64,000 nucleotides of DNA from Liolophura sinensis (GCF_032854445.1 NC_088301.1:8800281-8864280); one strand, 5' to 3'; counted from the stretch's first letter, positions 43,603 to 57,800 are shown. Notes: a model not told the origin generated them from the letters alone. Program-made: numbers and translations.

Positions 43603-44206
43603 GCAGTAATTTTTTATCTCAACCGCACAAACATGGATATGTCCGTTCTCTCTCTCTCTCTCTATAAAGGAGGAAAAAAAAAATGCCTTCTCGACTTTCT
43701 TGAGAAGTCATCCCTTTGTTGCTTTGTTGCTAAGACTCATCATAACAAGTCGCCCTGCGGATAGACATTCTCAGCTACTGTTTAATTTCTCCACTACTTA
43801 ACAGCTTTATACATGTACAACCTTGTTCCCATGGTTTATCCATGTATTATGCCATGTACCTAAACCACTGCCTTTCTGATATGTACGTAACATGTTCCTT
43901 AGTCACTGGTAACACATATCCTATATAAAGACCTCTGTGGACATTCATATTCCTTGCAAAGTTGTAATATAACAGAATGTAGAAAGTTGAGAAGACGCTT
44001 TGTTATTTTTCTTTCCTATGTAAATTCTCCTCACCAGGGGATCTTTCTCTATTTCTTCAAACATAATAAACATATATATATATATATATATATATATTAT
44101 ACATAATCATATATATATACATATATATTATAAAGTGCAGGGCATTGTAGATAGCACTTATCACCAGAGAAATCACAACAAAATTCTTAACAATAAGCCA
44201 TTTTTC
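43603..44206. other. Intergenic with microsatellites
   Basis: A (TC)n run at about 43649-43664 and (TA)n at about 44072-44130; no gene recognised. Confidence 0.6.
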
Positions 44207-44343
44207 ATATCCCAGTTACAGAAGGAGTCTTTCAAGGTGCATATCCCAGTTACAGAAGGAGTCTTTCAAGGTGCACATCCCAGTTACAGAAGGAGTCTTT
44301 CAAGGTGCACATCCCAGTTACAGAAGGAGTCTTTCAAGATGCT
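44207..44343. repeat. 34-bp tandem repeat, four copies
   Basis: CCCAGTTACAGAAGGAGTCT followed by TTCAAGGTGCAYAT repeats exactly with a 34-bp period (starts 44211, 44245, 44279, 44313). The near-identity of the copies points to recent expansion. Confidence 0.95.
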
Positions 44344-44798
44344 TCAGTTTTCCCACTCAGACACCATCATTTGTTTGTTCTTTTGATAGTTTTTGAACAC
44401 CATTCTCAAGAAATGTTCACTCCTATGATAGCAGTTAGTTTCTTCAATGAGTAGGTACATTGAAGGAAACAATCCACCTTGGGCAACTTACTGATGAAAT
44501 TTCTCTTGTGTGATGCACAAATATGCACTTCATATTAATGGAAAATAATTGGTGTTTGAACGTTTGATGGGCATATGGGCATCGTCGACCACATTTCTTC
44601 ATCATGCCCCACAACCAGTGAGAGAGAAGGGCGATCTACAAATTCCCTGTTCAAGGTCACGAATGAAACAGCACCGTATGTGTCCTAGAGATGGCATAGA
44701 GACGAGTGGCCATGACCAGACCCATGACTGTGCCTTGTGGATACAGAGATATGGCCAGTAGCCTTCTTGATAATGCTGGAGTACAAACACTACCAGTA
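44344..44798. other. Intergenic, nothing recognised
   Basis: No exon or repeat recognised. Confidence 0.5.
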
Positions 44799-45003
44799 TA
44801 TTTATTTATCTTATTTGATTGGTGTTTTACCCCGTACTCTAAAGTATTTCACTTATATGACGACAGCCAGCATTATGGTGTGAGGAAACCGAGCAGTGCC
44901 CGAGAGAAGCCCACGACCATCCGAAGGTTGCTTACAGACTTTCCCACTTACGGCAGGAGAAGCAGCCAGCATGAGCTGTACCTGAACTCACAGCGATCGC
45001 AGA
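44799..45003 (-). mobile_element. SINE family A, lacking the tRNA head
   Basis: TATTTATCTTATTTGATTGG, TATGACGACAGCCAGCATTA, AAGCCCACGACCATCCGAAG, CAGCCAGCATGAGCTGTACC, then CTCACAGCGATCGCAGA where it stops abruptly. Confidence 0.88.
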
Positions 45004-45437
45004 TGAAAATAATACACTTTTTTTTTTTATTTACAAAACCAAGAAACTGAACACATGCATACATTTTTGCACAAACAAATGCATACCCTTTTTTGTGAAT
45101 GCATGCTTTCCTAGGCATGCATTCACAAACACAGCCTGTGTGCTTGTTTGGAGGCTGAATGAATTCATCACCCAAACGAACAATGGGCAAAGCTAATGAA
45201 TAAAGGAGTTACTAAGTATTTTAATTTGAAGAGATATGCTTTAACAAGATATGAATATTTCAATGACGGCAAATTTTCATTATGATTGTGGACCTTATGT
45301 TTTCACCGATTCCAACATAACTTATACATGTACCTTTAGACAATAACTAACAAACAGTAAGAGTTTATGGAATCTATGAACACCTTGCTTGAAAAAAATA
45401 TAAAATTCAGGAAAAAATGATTATTTCAATTCAGCAA

Positions 45438-45850
45438 TCACATGACCTCAAACTCTGGAGAGCTGGGTTGTTGTTGAGTACTGGGCGAGGCGTTGCTGGC
45501 GCCTGAGCTGTTTGGAGGTTCGCCTTGCGATACTGACGCGAACATTCTTTCAGATTTGTCCGCTTTGCTGTAACGTTCGCTTTTTTCAGACTTTTCGTGT
45601 CTGTCGTGCTTGTGCTTGTGTTTATGCTTATGTTTGTGCTTCTCTTTCTTCTTTTTCTTCTTGGTTTTGTGCCACTTGCCGGAACCATCGTCTCTGAGCT
45701 TGTCATCTCTGGAGACACTAGTCTCTCGCTGACTGCTCAGCTCTCTCACCTCTGACCTCTCTGACTTCTGGGTCACCTCAGCAGGAGCAGGAGAGTCCAC
45801 TGGCAGCTTCCTGCTGAAGTCAAGACTTGCACTCGCAAATGAGGAGTGGT
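45438..45850 (-). CDS. TAF2: TAF2 terminal exon i
   Basis: Begins DHSSFASASLDFSRKLPVDS, contains KWHKTKKKKKKEKHKHKHK and further KH units, then HDRHEKSEKSERYSKADKSE, and ends SSPEFEVM before TGA at 45438-45440. The alternating Lys/His tail is a hallmark of metazoan TAF2. Acceptor TTTCATTTGCAG. Confidence 0.93.
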
Positions 45851-48800
45851 CTGCAAATGAAAATTGTACAAATACAACACTGACCAAGGACAAAGTTAAT
45901 TCTATAGGTCGTTAATCAAGAGGTTCAATATGACTTCCAATTTGGTTAATATGACTCTGCCAAATATGACAACCAACTCAGCCCTACTTAGCAAATATGA
46001 CAACCAACTCAGCCCTACTCAGCAAATATGACAACCACCTTAGCCCTACTTAGCAAATATAACAACCAACTCAGCCCTACTCAGCAAATATGACAACCAA
46101 CTCAGCCCTACTTAGCAAATATGACAACCAACTCAGCCCTACTTAGCAAATATGACAACCAATTCAACCCTACTTAGCAAATATGACTATCAACTCAGCC
46201 CTAGTAAGCAAATATGATAACCAATTCAGTCCTACTTAGCAAATATGACAACCAACTCAGCCTACGTAGCAAATATGACTATCAACTCAGCCCTACTTAG
46301 CAAATACAACAACCAACTCAGCCCTACCTAGCAAATTTGACTATCAACTCGGCCCCTATGAATAGAAGAAATTTTACTTATAACTTGGCCAATCTGACTT
46401 TCAACTGTTTTTTTTTTAAATAACTCTAACCGGATAATATGACTATCATTTTGCCACAATATGACTTTCAACTAAGCTCATATGACCTTCAACTAAGCCT
46501 ATATGACTTTCAACACAGTCCATACGACTTTCAACATGGCCAATATGCCTTTCAACATGGCCAATCTGACTTCCAACTTGGCCAATTCAACTTTCAACTC
46601 TGTATAACTTTCAACTAAGCCAATGAATATAACTTGGTCAATGGTCTAGAGGACACATGTACTGTATTTTTTTAATAACAAACAAAACGAAAAACCTAAA
46701 GTAATGCTTTTTTGGGTTGAATCAAGGTAGGCCTACTGTTAAAGTATTGAAAGCTTCTACTACAACAATTGTCAGTTTTCACCTGAGAACACTTACTTGA
46801 GAACATCTGGCTGGGTGACATCTGTGGATTTTCTCAATAGTTATCTGGTACAGTGACTTACTTGAGAACTTCTGGCTGGGTGACACATCTGTGGTTCTAT
46901 GCAGCAGTTAACAAGCACAGTGACTTACTTGAGAACTTCTGGCTGGGTGACACATCTGTGGATTTGCTCAGTAGTTATCTGGCACAGTGACTTACCTGGG
47001 AACTTCCAGCTGGGTGACACATCTGTGGTTCTGTACAGCAGTTATACGGTACAATGACTTACCTGAGAACTTCTGGCTGAGCGACACATCTGTGGATTTG
47101 CTCAGTAGTTATCCGGCACAGTGACTTACCTGAGAACTTCCAGCTGGGTGACACATCTGTAGTTCTGTACAGCAGTTATACGGTACAATGACTTACCTGA
47201 GAACTTCCAGCTGGGTGACACATCTGTGGTTCTGTACAGCAGTTATACGGTACAATGACTTACCTGAGAACATCTGGCTGGGTGACACATCTGTGGATTT
47301 GCTCAGTAGTTATCTGGCACAGTGACTTACCTGGGAACTTCCAGCTGGGTGACACATCTGTGGTTCTGTACAGCAGTTATACGGTACAATGACTTACCTG
47401 AGAACATCTGGCTGGGTGATACATCTGTGGACTTGCTCAGTAGTTATCCGGCACAGTGACTTACCTGGGAACTTCCAGCTGGGTGACACATCTGTGGTTC
47501 TATACAGCAGTTATACGGTACAATGACTTACCTGAGAACATCTGGCTGAGTGACACATCTGTGGACTTGCTCAGTAGTTATCCGGCACAGTGACTTACCT
47601 GGGAACTTCCAGCTGGGTGACACATCTGTGGTTCTATACAGCAGTTATACGGTACAATGACCTACCTGAGAACATCTGGCTGAGTGACACATCTGTGGAC
47701 TTGCTCAGTAGTTATCCGGCACATTGACTTACCTGGGAACTTCCAGCTGGGTGACACATCTGTGGTTCTGTACAGCAGTTATACGGTACAATGACTTACC
47801 TGAGAACATCTGGCTGAGTGACACATCTGTGGACTTGCTCAGTAGTTATCCGGCACAGTGACTTACCTGGGAACTTCCAGCTGGGTGACACATCTGTGGT
47901 TCTGTACAGCAGTTATACGGTACAATGACTTACCTGAGAACTTCCAGCTGGGTGACACATCTGTGGTTCTGTACAGCAGTTATACGGTACAATGACTTAC
48001 CTGAGAACATCTGGCTGGGTGACACATCTGTGGTTCTATACAGCAGTTATACGGTACAATGACTTACCTGGGAACTTCCAGCTGGGTGACACATCTGTGG
48101 TTCTATACAGCAGTTATACGGTACAATGACTTACCTGAGAACTTCTGGCTGGGTGACATCTGTGGATTTGCTCAGTAGTTATCCGGCACAGTGACTTACC
48201 TGGGAACTTCCAGCTGGGTGACACATCTGTGGTTCTGTACAGCAGTTATACGGTACAATGACTTACCTGAGAACATCTGGCTGGGTGACACATCTGTGGA
48301 TTTGCTCAGTAGTTATCCGGCACAGTGACTTACCTGGGAACTTCCAGCTGGGTGACACATCTGTGGTTCTGTACAGCAGTTATACGGTACAATGACTTAC
48401 CTGAGAACATCTGGCTGGGTGACACATCTGTGGACTTGCTCAGTAGTTATCCGGCACAGTGACTTACCTGGGAACTTCCAGCTGGGTGACACATCTGTGG
48501 TTCTGTACAGCAGTTATACAGTACAATGACTTACCTGAGAACATCTGGCTGGGTGACACATCTGTGGTTCTGTACAGCAGTTATACGGTACAATGACTTA
48601 CCTGAGAACTTCCAGCTGGGTGACACATCTGTGGTTCTGTACAGCAGTTATACAGTACAATGACTTACCTGAGAACTTCCAGCTGGGTGACACATCTGTG
48701 GTTCTATACAGCAGTTATACGGTACAATGACTTACCTGAGAACATCTGGCTGGGTGACACATCTGTGGATTTGCACAATAGTTATCTGGTACAGTGACTT

Positions 48801-51800
48801 ACTTAAGAATTTCCGGACGGGTTACACATCTATGGTGACCTACCCGAGAACTTCCGGCTTGGTGACACTGGTGGTGACTCATCAGCCGAGTCCTCTTCAC
48901 TCAGGTGGCTGATACTCTCTGACATCTGAGGGAGTGTGAATGTAGGTTTTGGGGGTGGTGCTGGGGACACCAAGGGTGTGGCAGCTGGGGGAGTGGACTG
49001 GGAGCTCTCATCATCCGGCTTGGACTGTAAATGGCAAAATGGCACCATAATTCAAACACAGACTAAACATGAAGATGTAGCCATTTCAAATATAAGACAA
49101 ATTCACACTCTCAGTCAGTTGTGAAAACAGAACAAATTTAACATACACTTATTTAGGTTTTCATAAAAACATCACCATGTATAAATCAGATATAAAGTCA
49201 AAAATGAAATATGTACAATGTATGGAAATATCAATGCTAATTATCATTCCACTGAATTGTATATTGGATGTTGGGCATTTTATTTATGAACTACAATTAA
49301 AAGACCTTTATTTGTATTTTTATTTCAACACAAGTTAAATATCCACAGATCAAATTGGTTCTTAAAAGAACAGTAACTACAGGTACATGTCTACTTACAA
49401 ATAAATAATATTAACACAAACTATGTAGATGTGGATATATGACGCTTTGTTAGCAATGCCTCAAAAGCATGTTTATTATTTACATAGAGAAATAGAGATG
49501 AAATTACATATAGATCATTTTAGACACTTGGACAGATTAAAGGGAGAACACACAGCAAAGGTAAAACAGGAAATAAATATAGACATATCATGTCAGATGA
49601 AGGTATTAAGGAATTACTACTACAAATAATTAAGGAAGAATATAGAATGGGTAGTAATGGCTGCAACTGAGATTACAATATCAGATTTTAAATCTAGAGC
49701 AAGAAGTTTTGTTCAAAAAAGGCATATGAATATTAGCAAGACTTTAGGAAATGGATTTGAACATTACACTTGCAAAAGTAAGCTATTCAAATTAGACATA
49801 CATGTACCTGTACTAAAAAACCAGTATTCTTGAAAATTTGTTTTCACAATAAATGTCCCCGATTAGTCTGAGCCATCAGTGTAATAGCTACATGTACATG
49901 AATGAACAAGTCCAAAACAGCTAGAGCAGCAAATGCCAATAATGTTGTGGGCTTGATGGATATAAGGTTCCCAACTTCAAACTTGATCTGTTTCAACACT
50001 CATCATGGTGGAGCAAATCTAAGCCATTTTGTCTTGTACCGATACAGTAAATTGCTGTCAAATAAAAAGAGGTCTGTGATATTTTTTTATGATGAACAGA
50101 TGCTTAAGGTGTAAACCCCGGCCAGAGTTCCCCTGAACAATGATAGTGAGTAATTCACTTATTTATTTGATTGGCGTTTTACTTATAAAGAGTATTTTAC
50201 TTATACGACGGCGGCCAGCATTATGGTGGGTGAAAACCTGGCAGAGCCCAGGGGAAACCCATGACCATCTGCAGGTTGCTGGCAGACCTTCCCACGTATG
50301 GCCGGAGAGGAACTTGAACTCATAGCGACCGCATTGGTGAGCAGCTCCTCGGTCATTACGCTGCGCTAGCGCACTAACCAACTGAGCCACAGAGGCCCCT
50401 TAGGTGAATAATACTAATAATAAATGCAAAAGAATGAGAGGAACAACACGTAATATACAAGCACATGTAGGTACTATGTGAATGTACAAGTATTAATAAA
50501 CCAGAGACATTCAAAGCACCATAAACCAGTAGGCCAGAAGCGAAAGCAAGGAAATGCAAGCAGTACCAAGTAGAAAACAGTAGCATGTCACAAAAACGTA
50601 AGACATCACAACCATTCACGAGCCAGAACATGCAGTTGCTGGAATCATGAGGTGACTGAGTACCAACAGAAGTACATGAGTAAAGAGAAGTATGCCTGCG
50701 TTCTATAGATGCCACACGTACGTACTCTTAAAGCCCCGTTCAGGCTGTACAATCATTGGGTTGACTCGACAAATTCATAGAAATAGAACCGGGGCATTTG
50801 ACAAATAACACCACCTGAAAGCCGTTCATAAAATAGACCTATTGTATTTTCATTAAAAAAATGGCTTTGTGTGAATATGGCGTCACTATGCACACTGAAT
50901 GGTGCATACAATCACGAATACAGTCAATTTTGTGTTTCTACTTATAAACAACTTCGCCATGCAGTACTCTGGCGAAAGTGACAAATAACTTGTGTCAGGA
51001 CTGTCTGAGGTCAAGGCAAAAACAAATCCTTTATTTCTGCTGTAACAGTAGTCCGAATGGGCGTACTGGGCAAAAAATGGGAAGGGAAGATTTTGACTAA
51101 TGAGGATGTTTTATCTAAATATCCAAAATGAATTTTTCTATCAAATGACATATTATCCAATTATAATGGAATCCATTAAGACAACTGCGTGGGTGATATT
51201 TATGGTTTGAGCATAGCATATCCTCTCTTTATTCAACGGAACTATAGGCAGTCACAGGTGCAGGTTTTGGCACAACAAACATAAAACAAAATGTTAGATG
51301 GTGCCTGTCTGTTCTATGCTTTCTACGCTGAACAATCATCAGGTGTATTGGAATTCACACAACTGATCGTGATTTCCCACAATTCCTAGGTATCACAGTC
51401 TATATTTAGTAACATCACTCCAGCCAATGCGATCACGAGTGATCATGGACTTAAATCAAAATTACAATCATCTTTCTGTTATTTTGGCTGAATTTACACT
51501 AACTTCACCAGAATTTACGTTGTTAAGCAATATTTTCACCCTGTTACATAAGAAATAACAATTAAACAAACTATCACATAATACAGGGGCATACTTCTCT
51601 ATTTGCTCTGAGAATAGTTGGCTAGGTTCCCAGCTTAGCTTCCCTATTAACCTCTCTGAATTATTACATTCCCTAACCTGGAATGTGGTCATGGTAACTG
51701 CGCTGTCCATAAAGTGTCAATGCTGTATGCCACAAAGTCTCAACACTGTACACAACACTGTACTCCACAGTGTCTACACTGTAGGCCACAAAGTGTCAAC

Positions 51801-54800
51801 AATGTACCACAACAAAGTGTCAACACTCTACGCCACAAAGTGTTAACACTCTATGCAACAAAGTGTCAATGCTGTATGCCACAAAGTGTCAACGTTGTAC
51901 TCCACAAAGTGTCAACACTCTATGCAACAAAGTGTCAAAGCTGTGCACCACAAAGTGTCAACACTGTTCATCACAAAAACAGGCTTGTGATCTTAAATTA
52001 ATTCATATCACATCATTACCCTTAAGAAAAGCCTCCAAACTTTGCACACAGCCATTTTTGTATATGTGACTGTTGCCAGATTGGACTCTTCCCAAAAGCA
52101 AGATCTTTTTTTTTTCACAATTTATTTACTGCTGATATTGTTGCTTCTCTTCATTATTTAAACAAAAATTAAAGATAAGACTCTCAAACACTTGACTATC
52201 TTCCTTTTTACTAATGGCATACATCTTTTTGGTTTCAATGCAAAGGTTCGACCAGGAGTTTATATTTGACCGATGCTTAGGGCAGTCAACTGCATTAGAC
52301 AATGGCCGTCAGCAAGGTTATGCTTAGCTTGGTTGTTTTGTGCCAGTCACCTTTGTGGTAATTTTGTTATTCAAAAAACTCAAAAAACCAAGTTCCAAGT
52401 TCGTGAATGCAAGAGCACAGATCTGTATTTCTGAAGGCTAAGCTGGGAATAATGAAACAGATCTCAGACATACATGTAACTTCTCTATGTACTTCAGACA
52501 TCAGGCACAGGAAAAGGAGAACTGTAAAATCTAAACAGCTTGTGAATCAGCGAGTCCAGGAAGATGCAGAAAATGTAAACAATAACCACAGCTCTACCAA
52601 GCCAGCAAACTTTAGGAAAGCTTCAGCAAATGATGGTGTCTTTGGTGCACTTGAAGATGGCGTTGTTGTTGTTGGTAAATCTGTTACCACATGCAATGGC
52701 TCATCCAATGGCTTTGCACCAATCTGTTGATTTCAGAATTAAAAATAACACAAAATGGTTTCCACCTATAAACAGCAGTGTATCTTTCCAAACTTTGCCA
52801 CAGCTTATAGGTAAGAACTATACAATGTACTGGTAGACATGTGAATTTAACAAAGTTCACAACTTGTCTTAAAAGTAATGAATCAATGTCAGCATACATA
52901 TAGGCCAATGCATAGGTATAAATTTTGATACTAATTCTATTACCGAAATCAAGTCAAAATAACGCATTGTGTCATTAAGCCAGTATTTTCACTGGTGTTG
53001 ATTTACATGGAAGTGTTCGAAAGGAAATCAAAATTTTCCATACCATATTGTTTGTGACCATAGTTTACAAATTCCTCTTGACGTCTCTACAAAATCTTAC
53101 ATTCACATCTACGGACATCCAGAGATCTATTTATTTACTTATTTATTTATTTTACTGACATTCCAGCTCTAGTGAAGTCAAGAAATTGTTTCAGCAATGA
53201 AAAATGTAAAATATTTCTTCATATTTTGGAACAATAATTAACAACTGCTGTAAAGATTTCGTAATCCCAACACAAGATGAAGCGTAGAATTCAAGAAATC
53301 AATACATGACCATGAACATTCTCATCCTAATAAAACGACAATCGCATCTTACAAACCAGAAAACTGTCCCCGTAATGTTCAAAGGACAATCACAACTGAC
53401 CACACAGCTTACTGTACAGTAACCATTTCATGCAAATTTACCTGGTGGAAGGCAACCATGCAAGCAGCCATTCTAACCACATTGAAACAGTCCAATATCC
53501 ACACATGCTTAACATTTTATACCAGTGATCAGCCAAGTTCAACTCAAAAATTGTCTATTTTTAAGTCATGAAGTGATGCTGTTCAGGTTTGAACCACTTG
53601 ACCAATGTGATATATGGGAAATTAAAATACATGTCTATACACATACTCTGTTGTAAAGAGCCACTAGATACCCAGTTTTTACTTTATTGCTGTACTACAC
53701 TGAATTTGTTGGTTGAATACTGGTAGTCTCAAGTGTGGTAATGAAAACTGCTGTCCAACAATGCCTAGCAAATAATACTCTTCATGGATTGGTGATGACT
53801 GAATTGAACGATACATGTAATCTTGTCCAAAGTGGACAGGTCAATTAATGCACCCTTTTTTAAAAGTAACCTGTAACCGTGCTGTTACCTTGATTTTCAG
53901 TTTGAAGGCACTTCCCTCTGCACAAGTGATAGGTTCAGGTTTGGCCTCCTGGCTAAACGCAGACTCCATGGAACGCTCTCGGTCTGAGAGAGGCGATTCC
54001 GCTTTTCGCTTGCGTGACTCCTCAGGTTCTGCTGTGATGGTGTCATTCATTTTTTCTGCGTCTTTGGCCTGACTCTCCACTTTGACACCCACATCCGTGA
54101 TATCGCTGCCAGTTATTTCCCCTGTTGGTTTATCATCTTCATCTAGCTGCTCTGACAAAAGTTTGTCCAATGACATTCCAATCTGCTCATCCATTTCTGC
54201 TCGCTTTTCTTGAGACATTTCATTCTACACTCAGCAAAAAAACAAAAAAACAAACGGTACACTGTATCTGAATTTTGGGGAAATTTTCTCATGGAACATG
54301 TCAGCAATTTCAGTTCCTGAAAACATTTGTGTATCAAAACTGTTTTGAACCCCAAAAAATTATGGTTTACCAATATAAAGTTAAAATTCCCATACAAATT
54401 TCTTTCACTTGGAGACATAAAAGCTCTCAGAAAGCATTATTTTGAGTTGCATTTTATAAAATTTCTTTTACGCGGTCACTATCAAGGTAGTTTTCTTCAG
54501 TTTTCTTCTGGATAAGATCCTAGATGTCTTCAAAGGCTGTAATTCCAAACAACGAACTAGTTCAAGCGACAAGAGCATCAAACTATTGCATTCACTGGTC
54601 TATGAAATTTTGACATGAAATTCAGTTAAACATTAAACGGTTGTATATCACGGTTCCACTTACAACACAAAATTTTCACTGACCTCTCTGTTTGCAGCAC
54701 TTAGAGGTTGCGTCCTGCCGTAAAGTTTGTAATAGATATCAGCCAAGTCACATCTCACTTTGCTGTCATGTGACGTTCCTGAACTGTAGAATCAACAGAC

Positions 54801-57800
54801 ATGTTGCTCTATGAACTTTTTTTTATCCAAAGATTTAAAGACTTTTGATGGTTTATTTGCTTTGTGTTTTACACCATACATACACTAACAACTAAAATAA
54901 TATTATAAGTACAGAAACCTCTCAGCATACAGGTAAAAAATATATTTTACATTACAGAGAACAAAAATTTTTCAGCAATAGCGTGTCAACATTGCAAAGA
55001 GTACTTTCTATAAACAGGGTTCATACACTCATTCACAGATGAAATTCCAGGAGTTTTCCAGGAGTTTTCCAGGTGTGTCACAGTAATTTTCCAGGAGTGA
55101 TAATTGTTCACTTTGGCCGAAGTCAAACCAAACCACATTTCAGTTAGTTGTCCGGAGTTATGCCTTCATCATCAAAAGGACTTCCACAGACCAGTTCAGT
55201 TTAAGAATGAAGGATTGTGAAATTCACTTATATAACAAAACACTGCTGTGCATAGAACAGTTTAGGGAGATTAACCCCTTATAAATTGGAGGTAAAAAAT
55301 GATATTTAACTTCAACACTATTTGACCTGTCAGTCAAACACCAAATTACATTCTTTCAAGAAATCATTGCCTATCATTCCCTTCTCATTTGCACAATAAT
55401 ACTATGTAAGGGGAAGGCAGTAATGCCCCTGCATGGTAAACATATGTATGGTTTGACAACACATACCTTTTCTACCACCATTTCAAAAGAGGTGGATCTC
55501 CCTAACCTGTTGAATGATGTCACATTTCACAGAGCTCTCCAACCCAACCAATGCGCAAGTCTGAATTCTTAAACTGAACCGGTCTATTTCAAAACTTATA
55601 ACAGCCAGGACCCAATCCAGGCATCAAAACGTTTTTGTGATCCCAAATCACAAAATTATAAACTGTGAAATTTTGATATCTACATTTGAATTTGAAGTCA
55701 AGTAGTGATAGTATATTTAACTGCCCTGGCTGTTTAGTATTTTCACAAGGGAGACAATCTCACAAGTTTATGATACTTTATTCATGCAACAATATTGTTT
55801 TGCATCATAAAAAGTAGGAGTACATGACAGAGACAGTCAAACTGATTTCCCTGATCATGACAAGATGTCCAACAGCAGTCACTTTTTTAACTCTTGCAGT
55901 CTCTCATCCAAGGTAGAAGCAATGGTGGCAAGTTCTTGTTTCTTCTGCTTCGCTGTTCTTCACAAACTGTTGGACTTTGTAACAAAGTCCAACTGCCCTG
56001 TCTCTTCTGCTTTTTCTGCAAATTTATCTGCAGATTGTGTCAAGGATTCAATGTCTCTTTCAATGCGCTTACGCTTTGTTTTCAGTTCATCTATTGTGTC
56101 CAGAACATGCTTTCTTTAGGCAAGTTTTTCTGCATTAAGTTTCTCTTCCCTCTTGGAATCTAAGTACAAGGAATACTTCTGTCTAGCAGAAGAACAGTAC
56201 GTCAACATTTCCTTTGTTACTTCAATGTTTTTCAATCCGCCGATTCCCTTGAGGTGATCACACACAAGTCGTTCAACAGTTTGTTCAATCATGTTTTCTG
56301 TTTCAATCTGTCGGTTCACTGAGAAGCCTCTTTCGACCGTCGCTTGTCCATGCGACAGGAGAAGAAGGTTTTTCATAACATTCCACAAAGGTGCCATTCG
56401 CTGATTTAGGGCAACAGATTCAAACATCAGGGCATCTAGTCTACTCTCAGGTTTATGTGGGTCAAAGTTGGAAAATGTTGACATGTTACCAATAACAGTT
56501 GTTTCCAGAAATTCTTCAAACTGTAGGAGTACAGTGTCGCATGCAGATGCTCCTCCACGCATTTGGTTGGCGTCCAGTAATGTGGCCAACAGTTTTTTCA
56601 TGTTAGTGATGCACACGGTTTTGTTTGTTGCCATTTGTCTTGGGTCCAAACAAGAAATTTGCAAAGTAAGGGGGTATTTAAGAGGAGATTTTTCAAGGAG
56701 CTTGCTAACAAGTTTGATAAGAAACCCTTTGCATTGCATGCGTAGCTCAAGGATCTCTCTGTCACTAACTTTAGGCCCAGAGGAAGAGCTCTTGATTTTC
56801 TTGAGCTCCTTTTCTGCCGCAAACCCGAGATCAACATCAGTGTAGCTCTTGTGAAGATCTTTGTCTTCAAGATTGACCTTAACAAGTTTGTTTACCGTGC
56901 TTATGTCCACATCTTCTTTGAGGAACCTTTTCATTAAAGATCGTATCAGACGAAACAAATCCTCAGCCAGGAATGGTAGCATTGGTTTGTCAGTTTGGTA
57001 TTGTGTCAAAAATGGCTGAATAGTTTTGGCAATAGACAAAAATGACAAAAGTTTTACAACAATAATCTTGTCTTTGGTTGCATCTGATACAGTCTTGTAT
57101 GAAACTGTCTTTGGGTTGTCAAAATGTCCTTTATTAACCTGTTTCACATACTTCTGAATGTTAAGCCATATGGAGAGTGCTCGTTCAACCACAGGAACAT
57201 TCTCCACCCATCTGTGGGGGCAAAATTTCATTGGGAAAGTGGTTGATTCTGTACATTTAATGAAATCTTCCCTTCGTGCAGGCGTGTCCTTGAATAACGT
57301 GTAAAGGCCTCTCAACACATCCTGAATCTGCCAACCAGATGCACTTGCACCATCCTTAAATGCTCCATGTACGATATGAAGCCCACAGCTCCCAACATTC
57401 AGAAGAAAGTGGTCATAAGTGGAAGAGATCTTGGTTTGGAACATGCGATGAAATTTCCAGTTGACGGAAGGTCCATCCATGGACAGCTGTAGAAGTCTTC
57501 TCATATTGAGCCCGTCCGTGCCAGTTTCAAAGTGTTTGATCATGTCCTCAGCTGTGGCATGTCCCATGGATAGAGAGGTGAAGTAATGGGTGCCAACCTG
57601 AAAAGAGAAAAGGATTAAACTTAAATAAATCATCATATATCAAAAGATTTATTTTCCTAGCATGATGAGCAACACATGCAAGGCTAGCACCAAATACTAA
57701 AGCTGTCCCATGTGCTCAAACAATGATAATGTAACTGGTTCAATTGTGTTAATACATTTAATTAAAAATACACATGCAAAGCGAGGCAAAAGTCAGCTTT

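Noticed and set aside
52407-52730. Plus-strand 107-codon frame in a TAF2 intron
   Set aside because: No recognisable domain or splice signals, and it is opposite to the host gene; composition alone does not support a gene.
56468-56845. Plus-strand 125-codon frame opposite the transposase
   Set aside because: It is the antisense of conserved transposase codons and has no domain of its own.
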